Below, piece by piece: positions 36,375-44,971 of a stretch of DNA of 64,000 bases. Each line of letters opens with the position of its first letter. The first letter of the stretch is position 1. A program made the translations under genes and the position numbers. This stretch comes from Streptomyces bathyalis (GTDB lineage Bacteria > Actinomycetota > Actinomycetes > Streptomycetales > Streptomycetaceae): contig NZ_CP048882.1 in the NCBI RefSeq assembly GCF_015910445.1, positions 2,418,001-2,482,000 of the forward strand, read 5' to 3'. The notes beneath the pieces were generated by a model, which made no database searches, was not told where the DNA came from, and saw only the letters and a list, made by a program, of their open reading frames with translations.

Positions 36375-37436
36375 TCAGCGCAGCTTGGGATCGAGGGCGT
36401 CGCGCACCGCGTCGCCGAGCATGATGAACGCCAGCACGGTCAGGCTCAGCGCGGCCGCGGGATAGAGCAGGATGTGCGGCGCGTTGCGGAACTGCATCCC
36501 CTGCGAGGCGTCGGAGATGTCGGCCCCCCAGGACACCGTGGGCGGCTGGAGACCGACGCCGAGGTAGCTGAGGGTCGCCTCCAGGGCGATGTACGTGCCG
36601 AGTGCGATGGTCGCCGTCACGATGACCGGTGCGACCGCGTTCGGGAGGATGTGCCGCCCCAGCATGCGCGCGTTGCCGGCGCCGAGGGCGCGCGCGGCCA
36701 GCACGTAGTCGTTCTGCTTGGCCGAGATGACCGAGCCGCGAGCGATACGGGCGATCTGCGGCCAGCCCAGCAGCACGATGAAGGCGACCACCGTCCACAC
36801 CGAACGGCTGCCCGTCATCGAGAGGAAGACCAGGCCCCCGAGCATGATCGGGATGCCGAAGAAGACGTCGGTGAGCCGTGAGATCAGGGCGTCCCACCAG
36901 CCGCCGAAGAACCCGGCGAGCCCCCCGAGGACGCTCCCCGCGGCGGCGACGCCCAGGGTGGCGCAGACACCGACGGTCACGGACGTGCGGGCCCCGTAGA
37001 CGACGCGCGTGTACACGTCGCACCCCTGGGTGTCGAAGCCGAACCAGTGGCCGGGCGAGGCAGGGTCGAGGGATCTGTCCAGCCGGCAGGAGAGCGGGTT
37101 GCGGGTGGCGATGAGACCGGGCCACAGCGAGATCAGGACCAGGAAGAGGATCAGCAGCGCCGAGACGACGAAGACGGGATTGCGCCGCAGGTCGTGCCAG
37201 GCGTCCGACCACAGGCTGCGGGCCCGCTCCCCCGGCGCGGGCTCCTGCGGTTCTGGGGGCGGCGCGTCCGGGTCGGCGCCGGGGGCGGCGGGCCGCGGGC
37301 GGGTCGCGCCCGCCGTACCGGAGGCAGTGCCGGCCGCCGCCCCTGACGTGGCTCCGGCGGTCGCTCCGGCCGCGGCGCCGGCGGCGGCGGAGGGCTCGTC
37401 TGACGCCCACGGGCTCTCGGGCGCACGCTCAACCAT
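36375..37436 (-). CDS. Oligopeptide ABC transporter permease, OppC type (operon 2)
   Basis: 353 aa. The first 75 residues are a low-complexity cytosolic extension of Ala/Gly/Thr repeats (AGAAAGATAGATSGAAAG) followed by Pro/Glu, encoded by a GCC/GGC-rich repeat at about 37310-37400. The permease has six helices and the EAA loop ARGSVISAKQNDYVLAARALG. An extracellular Cys pair (CRLDRS, DTQGCD) lies after helix 1. ATG 37436 has GGGAGGTGG upstream. The repeat length may vary between strains. Confidence 0.88.
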   Translation of the reverse strand: MVERAPESPWASDEPSAAAGAAAGATAGATSGAAAGTASGTAGATRPRPAAPGADPDAPPPEPQEPAPGERARSLWSDAWHDLRRNPVFVVSALLILFLVLISLWPGLIATRNPLSCRLDRSLDPASPGHWFGFDTQGCDVYTRVVYGARTSVTVGVCATLGVAAAGSVLGGLAGFFGGWWDALISRLTDVFFGIPIMLGGLVFLSMTGSRSVWTVVAFIVLLGWPQIARIARGSVISAKQNDYVLAARALGAGNARMLGRHILPNAVAPVIVTATIALGTYIALEATLSYLGVGLQPPTVSWGADISDASQGMQFRNAPHILLYPAAALSLTVLAFIMLGDAVRDALDPKLR

Positions 37437-37483
37437 GCGCCACCTCCCGCCCGTCGGCCGTTCCGGCTGCGGAGCCGTCGATT

Positions 37484-38407
37484 TCACGCATAGCGGATCC
37501 TCGGGTCGAGCACGGCGTAGAGGAGGTCGACGATCAGGTTCGCGAGCAGGAAGACGATCACGAGGACCGTCACGAAGCCGACGACGGTCGGCGAGTTCTG
37601 CCGGACGATGCCCTGCCAGAGCTGGAACCCCACCCCCTGGATGTTGAAGATCCGCTCCGTGACCAGGGCGCCCGCCATGAGGTTCCCGACGTCCGTACCG
37701 AGGAAGGTCACGACGGGGATCAGCGAGTTGCGCAGCAGGTGACGTACGTTCACGCGGGCCCGCGGCAGGCCCTTGGCGAGCGCGGTACGTACGTAGTCGG
37801 CCCTGGCGTTCTCGCTGATGGAGGCCCGGGTGAGCCGCGTGACGTACGCCAGCGACAGCAGCGCCAGCACGACTCCCGGCAGCAGGAGTTGGCCGACCGG
37901 CGCCTCGGGTGAGACGGCCGGTGCGATCCATCCCCACTTCACCCCGAGCACGTACTGCGCGAGCGTGCCGGTGACGAACGTCGGCACCGAGATCACGACC
38001 AGCGTGAGCATCAGTACCGAGCTGTCGAGCGGCCGGCCGCGGCGCAGGCCCGTGACCACGCCGAGGGCGATGCCGATGATGATCTCGATGACAACGGCGA
38101 TTAGCGCGAGCCGCAGCGTCACGGGAAAGGCCCTGGCCATCAGTTCGGTGACGGGCTGTCCGTTGAACGCGTTGCCGAATTCACCGGTGAAGATGTCGCC
38201 CATGTAGAGCAGGTACTGGAGCCACAGCGGCTTGTCGAGATGGAACTGGCTGCGCAGTTGTGCGGCTGTGGCGGGGTCGGGGGCCCGGTCCCCGAACATC
38301 GCGTTGACCGGGTCGCCGACCGCGTACACCATCACGAAGATGAGGAACGTCGTCCCGATGAACACCGGGACCATCTGGAGCAGTCGTCTGATGACGTAGC
38401 GCCCCAC
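37484..38407 (-). CDS. Oligopeptide ABC transporter permease, OppB type (operon 2)
   Basis: 307 aa with six membrane helices. MGRYVIRRLLQMVPVFIGTT is the OppB N terminus. The periplasmic-type loop carries LRSQFHLDKPLWLQYLLYMG, and the EAA loop is RADYVRTALAKGLPRARVNV. It starts at GTG 38407, 14 bp after the binding-protein stop, so the two are co-transcribed. It forms the membrane channel with the OppC-type protein. Confidence 0.92.
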   Translation of the reverse strand: MGRYVIRRLLQMVPVFIGTTFLIFVMVYAVGDPVNAMFGDRAPDPATAAQLRSQFHLDKPLWLQYLLYMGDIFTGEFGNAFNGQPVTELMARAFPVTLRLALIAVVIEIIIGIALGVVTGLRRGRPLDSSVLMLTLVVISVPTFVTGTLAQYVLGVKWGWIAPAVSPEAPVGQLLLPGVVLALLSLAYVTRLTRASISENARADYVRTALAKGLPRARVNVRHLLRNSLIPVVTFLGTDVGNLMAGALVTERIFNIQGVGFQLWQGIVRQNSPTVVGFVTVLVIVFLLANLIVDLLYAVLDPRIRYA

Positions 38408-38421
38408 GGTATTTCACTCTC

Positions 38422-40065
38422 TCACTTGACTCTGATGTCGGTGAAGACCGGGACGGAGAAGGGGTTGAGGCGCACGTCGCTCACCCTGTCCGAATATCCC
38501 GCGTTGCCGTCCTGGTACCAGAGCGGAATTGCGGGGAGGTCCTTCAGCACGATCTCCTCGGCCTTCTGGAACTTGCTCACGGCCGCCTTTTCACCGGCGG
38601 CGTTCGCCTCGTCGATGAGCTTGTCGACGCGCTTGTCGGAGTAGCCGGCGTCGTTCGAGGAGGCGTCGGTGTAGTACAGCGGCTGCATGAAGTTCTGGAT
38701 CAGCGGATAGTCCATCTGCCAGCCGGTGCGGAACATGCTCTTCAGCTTCTTTCCTGCGATGTCCTTGCGGAATTCGCTGAAGGTCGGCACGGGATTGACG
38801 GTGCACGCGCCGTTCTTGTCGAGGGTGTTGTTGATGCTGTTGCACACGGCGTCCATCCACTGCCGGTGCGAGCCCGTGTCGACGTTCGAGGTGAGCGTGA
38901 CCTTGCCACCCGGCAGACCGCCCGCGTCCTCGATCAGCTTCTTCGCCTCTTTCGGGTCGTACTTGCAGACCTCGCCGCACATGCCGGGCTCGTATCCGCC
39001 CGACTTCGTCAGTACGGGAGAGGTCAGGTCGCCGGCCGGCTTCCGGGTGCCGTGGTAGATCTTCTCGGTCACCTGCTTGCGGTTGATCGCCATCGACAGC
39101 CCGACGCGGACCTGCTTGGCCTTCTCGGTCTGCCATTCCTTCCTGTAGAGCGGGAAGGAGAGCGTCTGGAGGATTCCGGCGGGCTGGTTGATGTAGCGCC
39201 CGCCGAGATCCCGCTCGGCGTTCTTGAGCTGACCCGCGGGCAGCTCGTCGAAGACGTCGAGGTTTCCGGCCTGGAGATCGGTGTAGCCGGTGTTCTGGTC
39301 GGTGTAGACCTTAAGCTCGACGCCCTTGTTCTTCGGCTTGTCCGGGCCCGCGTACTTCTTGTTGACCGAGAGCCTCATGGACTGGCCCTTGGTGTAGGAG
39401 TCGATCTGGTACGGGCCGTTCCCGACGGGTTTCTTCAGCCAGGCCGCGTGGTTGTTGAAGAACTTCGCGGGGAGCGGCGAGAAGGCCGCGTAGCCGAGGG
39501 TGTCGGGCCACTGGGAGAACTTCTGGTTGAGCTTCACCTTGAAGCTGTCCTTGCCGGTCACCTTCAGCCCGGACATCTTCTTCGCCTTGGGCTTGGCGCT
39601 CTCGTTCTCCGGGTGCAGGTCGTCGTAGCCGTCGATGTACTCGAAGAAGTACGAGCTGACCTGCTTGTTGGTGACGAGCGCGCCGTAATTCCACGCATCC
39701 ACGAAGGACTTCGCGGTGACGGGAGAGCCGTCGGAGAACTTCCAGCCCTTCTTCAGGGTGATGTCGAAGTTCTGCTGGTCGTCGGTCTTGATGGATTTCG
39801 CTACGGCGTTCTCCGCCTTGCCCGTTCGGGGGTTGTAGCGCTTGAGGCCCCGGAACGTCATCTCCAGGACCTTGCCGCCCTGCACCTCGTTGGTGTTGGC
39901 GGGCTCGAGCGGATTCTGGGGGTCGGTCCAGAAGGCGCGCACGATGCCGGCGTCCGAACCGGCCGCGGCACCGCCGCCGGCTCCTCCCCCGCCGCATCCC
40001 GCAGCCGCCAGGGTGACCACCGTCGCACAGCCGACTGCCCACGTGACACGCGTGGCTCCACGCAT
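38422..40065 (-). CDS. Oligopeptide-binding lipoprotein, SBP_bac_5 family (operon 2, first gene)
   Basis: 547 aa. Signal peptide and lipobox LAAAGC with Cys24 lipidated, then a Gly linker. Family 5 binding-protein signatures are present: LKKGWKFSDGSPVTAKSFVD, QVRVGLSMAINRKQVTEKIY and LPAIPLWYQ at the end. Four Cys in the C-terminal lobe (CGEVC, VCNSIN, ACTVN) may form disulfides, as in DppA/OppA-like proteins. ATG 40065 has GAGGAGG 7 nt upstream. It is the first gene of operon 2 (SBP, permease, permease, ATPase, ATPase). Confidence 0.9.
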   Translation of the reverse strand: MRGATRVTWAVGCATVVTLAAAGCGGGGAGGGAAAGSDAGIVRAFWTDPQNPLEPANTNEVQGGKVLEMTFRGLKRYNPRTGKAENAVAKSIKTDDQQNFDITLKKGWKFSDGSPVTAKSFVDAWNYGALVTNKQVSSYFFEYIDGYDDLHPENESAKPKAKKMSGLKVTGKDSFKVKLNQKFSQWPDTLGYAAFSPLPAKFFNNHAAWLKKPVGNGPYQIDSYTKGQSMRLSVNKKYAGPDKPKNKGVELKVYTDQNTGYTDLQAGNLDVFDELPAGQLKNAERDLGGRYINQPAGILQTLSFPLYRKEWQTEKAKQVRVGLSMAINRKQVTEKIYHGTRKPAGDLTSPVLTKSGGYEPGMCGEVCKYDPKEAKKLIEDAGGLPGGKVTLTSNVDTGSHRQWMDAVCNSINNTLDKNGACTVNPVPTFSEFRKDIAGKKLKSMFRTGWQMDYPLIQNFMQPLYYTDASSNDAGYSDKRVDKLIDEANAAGEKAAVSKFQKAEEIVLKDLPAIPLWYQDGNAGYSDRVSDVRLNPFSVPVFTDIRVK

Positions 40066-40241
40066 GGGGTGCCTCCTCGGTACCGCCGACGTCCTGCCTT
40101 GCGGACCAGATAACACCCTTCGCGCATCTTCATCTCGCTGCCCCGGCGGCGCCACGTCCCCGTTCACGCACAAACCCCCGTCTGCCACAGTCCTCTTGCG
40201 GCCCTTTTCCGGGCATCGAACGGGGAATTCGGGCAATGCAA

Positions 40242-40297
40242 AACGGCGGCCCCTGGTACGTCCGGCCGGGTGACCGGATGTACGAGGGACCGCCGTT
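40242..40297. terminator. Long hairpin downstream of typA
   Basis: Two 24-nt arms (40242-40265 and 40274-40297) match at 21 positions around an 8-nt loop. It lies about 85 nt past the typA stop in a 316-bp gap (40066-40381) between typA and the operon 2 binding protein. The rest of the gap shows no supported gene. TTATCT near 40110 on the minus strand is a weak candidate -10 box for operon 2. Confidence 0.6.
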
Positions 40298-40381
40298 CCA
40301 CGGATTCGGCCCCTGGTCCGGGCCGGACGGGGCCGGGCCCGACGGGCGTTCAGTACGCGGGGGCCGCGCGCGAGTCGGGGG

Positions 40382-42250
40382 TCAGCGCTTGGCGCGTGCC
40401 GCCGCCCGCCCGCGCGCCTTCTGATCGAGTTCCACCTTGCGGATGCGAACCGTGTCCGGAGTGACCTCGATGCACTCGTCCTCGCGGCAGAACTCCAGCG
40501 ACTGCTCCAGGGAGAGCTTCCGCGGCGGCACCAGGTTCTCCGTGGTGTCGGCGGCCGCAGCCCGCATGTTGGTGAGCTTCTTCTCCTTGGTGATGTTCAC
40601 GTCCATGTCGTCGGAACGGGAGTTCTCGCCGACGATCATGCCCTCGTAGACCTCGGTGCCCGGCTCGATGAAGATCGTGCCGCGCTCCTGGAGATTCATC
40701 ATCGCGAACGGCGTCGCCGAGCCCGCCCTGTCCGCGACGAGCGAGCCGCTGCGCCTCGTGCGCAGATCTCCGAACCACTGCTCGTGGCCCTCGAAGATGC
40801 TGTGTGCGATGCCGGTCCCCCTGGTCTCCGTCAGGAACTCCGTGCGGAACCCGATCAGGCCGCGCGCCGGGACGATCCACTCCATGCGGACCCAGCCGGA
40901 CCCGTGGTTGGTCATCGTCTCCATGCGCCCCTTGCGGGAGGCCATGAGCTGCGTGATGGCGCCCATGAACTCCTCGGGGGCGTCGATCGTCATGCGCTCC
41001 ACGGGCTCGTGCAGCTTGCCGTCGATCTGCCGCGTGACGACCTCGGGCTTGCCCACCGTCAGCTCGAAGCCCTCGCGGCGCATCGTCTCGACGAGGATGG
41101 CCAGCGCGAGCTCACCGCGGCCCTGCACCTCCCAGGCGTCGGGGCGCTCGGTCGGCAGGACACGCAGCGACACGTTGCCGACGAGTTCCCGGTCGAGCCG
41201 GTCCTTCACCAGACGCGCCGTCACCTTGTGCTTCTTGCCGCCCTTGCCGACCAGCGGGGACGTGTTGGTGCCGATCGTCATCGAGATCGCCGGTTCGTCG
41301 ACGGTGATGAGCGGCAGGGCGACCGGGTTCTCCGGGTCGGCGAGCGTCTCGCCGATCATGATGTCGGGGATGCCCGCGACCGCGCAGATGTCGCCGGGCC
41401 CGGCGGCGTCGGCGGGCTTGCGGGTCAGCGCGTCGGTCATCATCAGTTCGGTGATGCGTACGTTCTGCTCCGAGCCGTCGCGCTTGAGCCAGGCGACGGT
41501 CTGGCCCTTCTTCAGCGTGCCGTTCTTGACGCGCAGCAGGGCGATGCGGCCGAGGAAGTTGTCGGCGTCGAGGTTGGTGACGTGGGCCTGGAGAGGCGCG
41601 TCCTCCTCGTACGTCGGCGCGGGGACCGTCTCCAGCAGCGTGGTGAAGAACGGTTCGAGGCTGTCGCTGTCGGCGGGGACGGTGCCGTCCTCGGGCTGCG
41701 TCAGGGAGGCGACGCCGTCACGCGCGCACGCGTAGACGATGGGGAACTCGATCTGCTCCTCGTCGGCGTCCAGGTCGAGGAAGAGGTCGTAGGTGTCGTC
41801 GACGACGGCCGAGATGCGGGCGTCGGACCGGTCGGTCTTGTTGATGCACAGGATGACCGGGAGGCGCGCCTCCAGCGCCTTGCGCAGCACGAAGCGGGTC
41901 TGCGGCAGCGGGCCCTCGGAGGCGTCCACGAGCAGCACCACAGCGTCCACCATGGACAGGCCGCGCTCGACCTCACCGCCGAAGTCGGCGTGGCCGGGGG
42001 TGTCGATGATGTTGATGACGACGGAGTCGCCGCCCTTGGGGTGGTACTTCACGGCGGTGTTCTTCGCGAGAATCGTGATGCCCTTCTCGCGCTCCAGGTC
42101 GCTGGAGTCCATCACACGGTCGTCGACCGACTCCAGCTGGTGCGCTGCGAACGCCCCTGCCTGCTTGAGCATGGCGTCGACGAGGGTGGTCTTCCCGTGG
42201 TCGACGTGGGCGACGATGGCGACGTTGCGGATGTCATGACGCGTGGGCAT
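40382..42250 (-). CDS. typA: Translational GTPase TypA/BipA
   Basis: 622 aa. G1 is AHVDHGKT near residue 15-22, G3 DTPGHADF and G4 NKTD. EF-G-like domains II, III and V are followed by the TypA-specific C-terminal domain (RSDDMDVNITKEKKLTNMRA; PPRKLSLEQSLEFCREDECI). The effector loop contains DLEREKGITILAKN. It binds the ribosome and helps growth and stress adaptation. A basic tail KARGRAAARAKR ends it. The ATG at 42250 has GGGAGAAG upstream. Its neighbour is an LpqW-like gene, as in mycobacteria. Confidence 0.96.
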   Translation of the reverse strand: MPTRHDIRNVAIVAHVDHGKTTLVDAMLKQAGAFAAHQLESVDDRVMDSSDLEREKGITILAKNTAVKYHPKGGDSVVINIIDTPGHADFGGEVERGLSMVDAVVLLVDASEGPLPQTRFVLRKALEARLPVILCINKTDRSDARISAVVDDTYDLFLDLDADEEQIEFPIVYACARDGVASLTQPEDGTVPADSDSLEPFFTTLLETVPAPTYEEDAPLQAHVTNLDADNFLGRIALLRVKNGTLKKGQTVAWLKRDGSEQNVRITELMMTDALTRKPADAAGPGDICAVAGIPDIMIGETLADPENPVALPLITVDEPAISMTIGTNTSPLVGKGGKKHKVTARLVKDRLDRELVGNVSLRVLPTERPDAWEVQGRGELALAILVETMRREGFELTVGKPEVVTRQIDGKLHEPVERMTIDAPEEFMGAITQLMASRKGRMETMTNHGSGWVRMEWIVPARGLIGFRTEFLTETRGTGIAHSIFEGHEQWFGDLRTRRSGSLVADRAGSATPFAMMNLQERGTIFIEPGTEVYEGMIVGENSRSDDMDVNITKEKKLTNMRAAAADTTENLVPPRKLSLEQSLEFCREDECIEVTPDTVRIRKVELDQKARGRAAARAKR

Positions 42251-42430
42251 GGCTGACTGACGCTTCTCCCGGATCGTGGGTGGGGCACGGTGCGTAGGTG
42301 CTCCTCACGCGCCCTGCCGGGCTGGGTCTCGCCGCGGCTCCGTCAACCATGGTAAGGCCCGGCCGCCCCGCGGACGCCTGCCGCCCTGTGGGGGGCGGAG
42401 GTCTCTGCGGGGTGGCCGGTACCGGGCCTG

Positions 42431-44674
42431 CTACTTCTCGAAGCCGATGTCCTGGTAGCGCGGCGTCTGGAAGCCGAAGGCACCGGCGTTGGCGACCTTG
42501 TCACCGGCGGCCACGAGCTGCGGCCGCTGGTAGAGGGGCACCGAACCCGCCGCCGCCCAGATGCGGGCGTCGGCACGCTTGATGAGGTCGTTGCGGGCAC
42601 CGTCGTCGAGTTCCGTCGACGCCTGCTCGAAGAGCTGGTCGATCTGGTTGGTGCCGACGCGCGTGTAGTTCTGCTCGACGAGCAGCGAACCGTCCGCCGC
42701 GGCCGCCGGCTTGGCGAAGATCGGACGGGCGTCCGTCGCCGGGTAGGCGGTGCCGGGCCAGGAGTAGATGGCCAGGTCGTAGTCGCCCGAGGCGATGTGC
42801 TTGGCGAAGTAGTCCTCGGCGGGGACGTGCTTCATCCGCGTACGGACGCCGATGCGGGTCAGCTCCTTGGCGATCCGGGCCCCGGTGTCCTTGATCGACT
42901 CCGAGCCGGGTCCCGAGGGGAGCACGAAGCGCAGCGTCAGCGGCTTGCCCGCCTTCATGCGCTGCACCTTCGCTCCGCTGTCGGAGAGCAGCCGCAGTTC
43001 CGCCGCGTCGGCGCGGGCATCCGTGGCCTCGTCCAGGGCGGCCCAGGCTTCGCGGATCTCGCTCTCGGAGCCGCTCTCCTCCGCCGTGCTCAGCCGTGCG
43101 AGGGCCGCCTGTGTCTTGAGCGAGGCGCTCTGTCCGGTGGTGGCGGGAGAGAGCACCAGCGGCTGCCCCGCGATCCGGTCGGCGTCCTGAGCGCTCACGG
43201 GGGCCGCCGCGGGTGCTGCGGCTCCGGCGCGGTCCTGGGAGTTGCCATGCTGGGCGTTCTTGCCTTCGTCGTTCCCGTCGCCCTTGCGGTCCCTGGCGTC
43301 CTCGCTCTGCTTCCGGCCCTCGTTCTTGTCGTTGTCCTTCTTGCCGTGCTCGCCCTTCTTGGCGTCCGCGCCGCCGGTGGATCCCGACCGTGCGCCCCCG
43401 TCCTTCCAGCCGGCCTCGGCCAGGAGCGACTGGGCCGACTCCACGTCCTGCTTCCCGAGGGCGTCGCTGTTGTCCGCGTATCCGTCCTGGTCGATCATCC
43501 GCAGGTGGCTGCCGAGCGACTTGACGGGCAGTCCCGTGCCGCGCAGCGCGCGCTTGGCGATGCCCTCGCGGTCGATGGCGCGGGCGACGGCACGCCGCAC
43601 CCGCTCATCCGCGAGCGGGCCCGAGGCGCCGTTGAGCGCGAGCTGGGTGTAGGCGGGTTCGAAGGCGTGGCGCAGGGCGACGTGGCGCAGGTGCCCGTCC
43701 CGCTGGGCCTGCTTGCGCAGCTCCTCCGTGGACTTGCGCGGATGGTCCTCGCGCTTCCTGCTCTTGGCGTCCTCCTCCCCTCCCTTGTGCGCGCGGACGA
43801 TGCTGCGCACGGTGGCCACGTCGACCTCGGCGAGGTCGAGCTCCCCTCGCCGCAGTGCCTCCTTGCGCTCGTTGCGGGGGACGACCCGCAGCATGATCCG
43901 CTTCAGCTTCGCCTCGTCGCCCCACCACTTGCCGTTCCGTACGAGTGCGACCGAGGTGTCGCCGCGGTGGATCTTCTTGACGCGGAAGGGGCCGGCGGAG
44001 ACCGGAAGCGAGGTGCGCGCGGCGTGCTTGAAGTCGTCGGCGCGGCCCATGACCGTCTTCGGGTAGAGGGGCGTGAACAGCGACTTCCAGTCGGCGTAGG
44101 ACTTGCGGAAGACGACCTTCACCTCGTGGGCGTTCTCGCCCCTGGTCACCTTGCCGATGCGGTCGTAGCCCGCGTTCCGGGCGGCGCGGAACGACTTGTG
44201 CTTGCCGCTGAGCGCCTTCCACTGGGCCTTGAAGTCGGCCACGCCGATCGAGCGTCCGCTGCTCCATCTCGCCTTCGGATTGAGCTTGTAGACGACGGTC
44301 TGGCGCGGCTCGCGCGTGGTGATCTCGGCGGACTCGACGTAGTCGGTGTTGAGCTGCGGGCGGGCCGCTGAGTCGAGTGTGAAGACGGAGGGCAGTGTGG
44401 CGCCGGTGACGCGCTCGGTCGTCGCGTCGGCAGTGGGCTGGAACGCGTTGAGCGTGGGCGGCAGGGAATCGATGGCCCAGTGCATCGAGCCACCCGAGGC
44501 GATCTGTTCACGGTCGAGGTGGGGAACGTCTCGTGAGGCGCCGCTGCCGCCTCCTTCGGAGCTGGGACCACCACCGTCGCCGGATGTGCACCCGGCTAGA
44601 GGGATCAGCGCGCCGGCCAGGAGGAGTGCGAGTGAACGCCGGGTGGCTGCGTCGAGAGCTTGCGCGGCTGGCAT
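42431..44674 (-). CDS. LpqW-like lipoprotein, SBP_bac_5 fold
   Basis: 747 aa. Signal peptide and lipobox LIPLAGC with Cys29 lipidated. The family 5 binding fold has YKLNPKARWSSGRSIGVADF and VRRAVARAIDREGIAKRALR. In the middle (about 450-500) is a highly charged Lys/Asp/Glu/Gly insertion (KKGEHGKKDNDKNEGRKQSE) that looks unfolded. Mycobacterial LpqW, encoded beside typA, channels phosphatidylinositol mannosides rather than peptides, so a role in cell-envelope lipid or glycan synthesis is as likely as transport. ATG 44674 has GGAGGTTCAGAC upstream. No transporter genes adjoin it. Confidence 0.8.
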   Translation of the reverse strand: MPAAQALDAATRRSLALLLAGALIPLAGCTSGDGGGPSSEGGGSGASRDVPHLDREQIASGGSMHWAIDSLPPTLNAFQPTADATTERVTGATLPSVFTLDSAARPQLNTDYVESAEITTREPRQTVVYKLNPKARWSSGRSIGVADFKAQWKALSGKHKSFRAARNAGYDRIGKVTRGENAHEVKVVFRKSYADWKSLFTPLYPKTVMGRADDFKHAARTSLPVSAGPFRVKKIHRGDTSVALVRNGKWWGDEAKLKRIMLRVVPRNERKEALRRGELDLAEVDVATVRSIVRAHKGGEEDAKSRKREDHPRKSTEELRKQAQRDGHLRHVALRHAFEPAYTQLALNGASGPLADERVRRAVARAIDREGIAKRALRGTGLPVKSLGSHLRMIDQDGYADNSDALGKQDVESAQSLLAEAGWKDGGARSGSTGGADAKKGEHGKKDNDKNEGRKQSEDARDRKGDGNDEGKNAQHGNSQDRAGAAAPAAAPVSAQDADRIAGQPLVLSPATTGQSASLKTQAALARLSTAEESGSESEIREAWAALDEATDARADAAELRLLSDSGAKVQRMKAGKPLTLRFVLPSGPGSESIKDTGARIAKELTRIGVRTRMKHVPAEDYFAKHIASGDYDLAIYSWPGTAYPATDARPIFAKPAAAADGSLLVEQNYTRVGTNQIDQLFEQASTELDDGARNDLIKRADARIWAAAGSVPLYQRPQLVAAGDKVANAGAFGFQTPRYQDIGFEK

Positions 44675-44939
44675 GTCTGAACCTCCGGGGCTCGGGGTCC
44701 TGGTGGGCGTACACGCGGCTCGGGTGCCTGCGTCGACCACGTTCGGCGGCATAGGCGTTTCATCACATCTATCGCCCACTGAAGGCGAGGCCGTGTGCCG
44801 TGGCTCGGAGGCTCGGCCGCGTCGCGTGGCACGCCACCCGTGCGGAGCACAGGACTTCGTACGCCGCGGGAACGGGCCGGAGAGGACCAGGAACCCGGGA
44901 GCCGGAAAAGGGAGAGACAAGCAGTCCCGCGAGGACATA

Positions 44940-44958
44940 TCTTTGACTCAGTCAAAGA
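44940..44958. promoter_or_regulatory. Operator palindrome of the MarR-GNAT gene
   Basis: TCTTTGACT-C-AGTCAAAGA is a perfect 9-1-9 inverted repeat ending 13 bp before the ATG. It overlaps TATCTT and a TTGACT, so a bound MarR dimer would block its own promoter. The 44675-44971 gap holds this and otherwise no gene. Confidence 0.75.
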
Positions 44959-44971
44959 AAAGGGGTTTGCG

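Noticed and set aside
40236..40424. 62-codon plus-strand small protein
   Set aside because: It overlaps the hairpin after typA, and the final third runs into low-complexity Arg/Ala codons; no good ribosome site.
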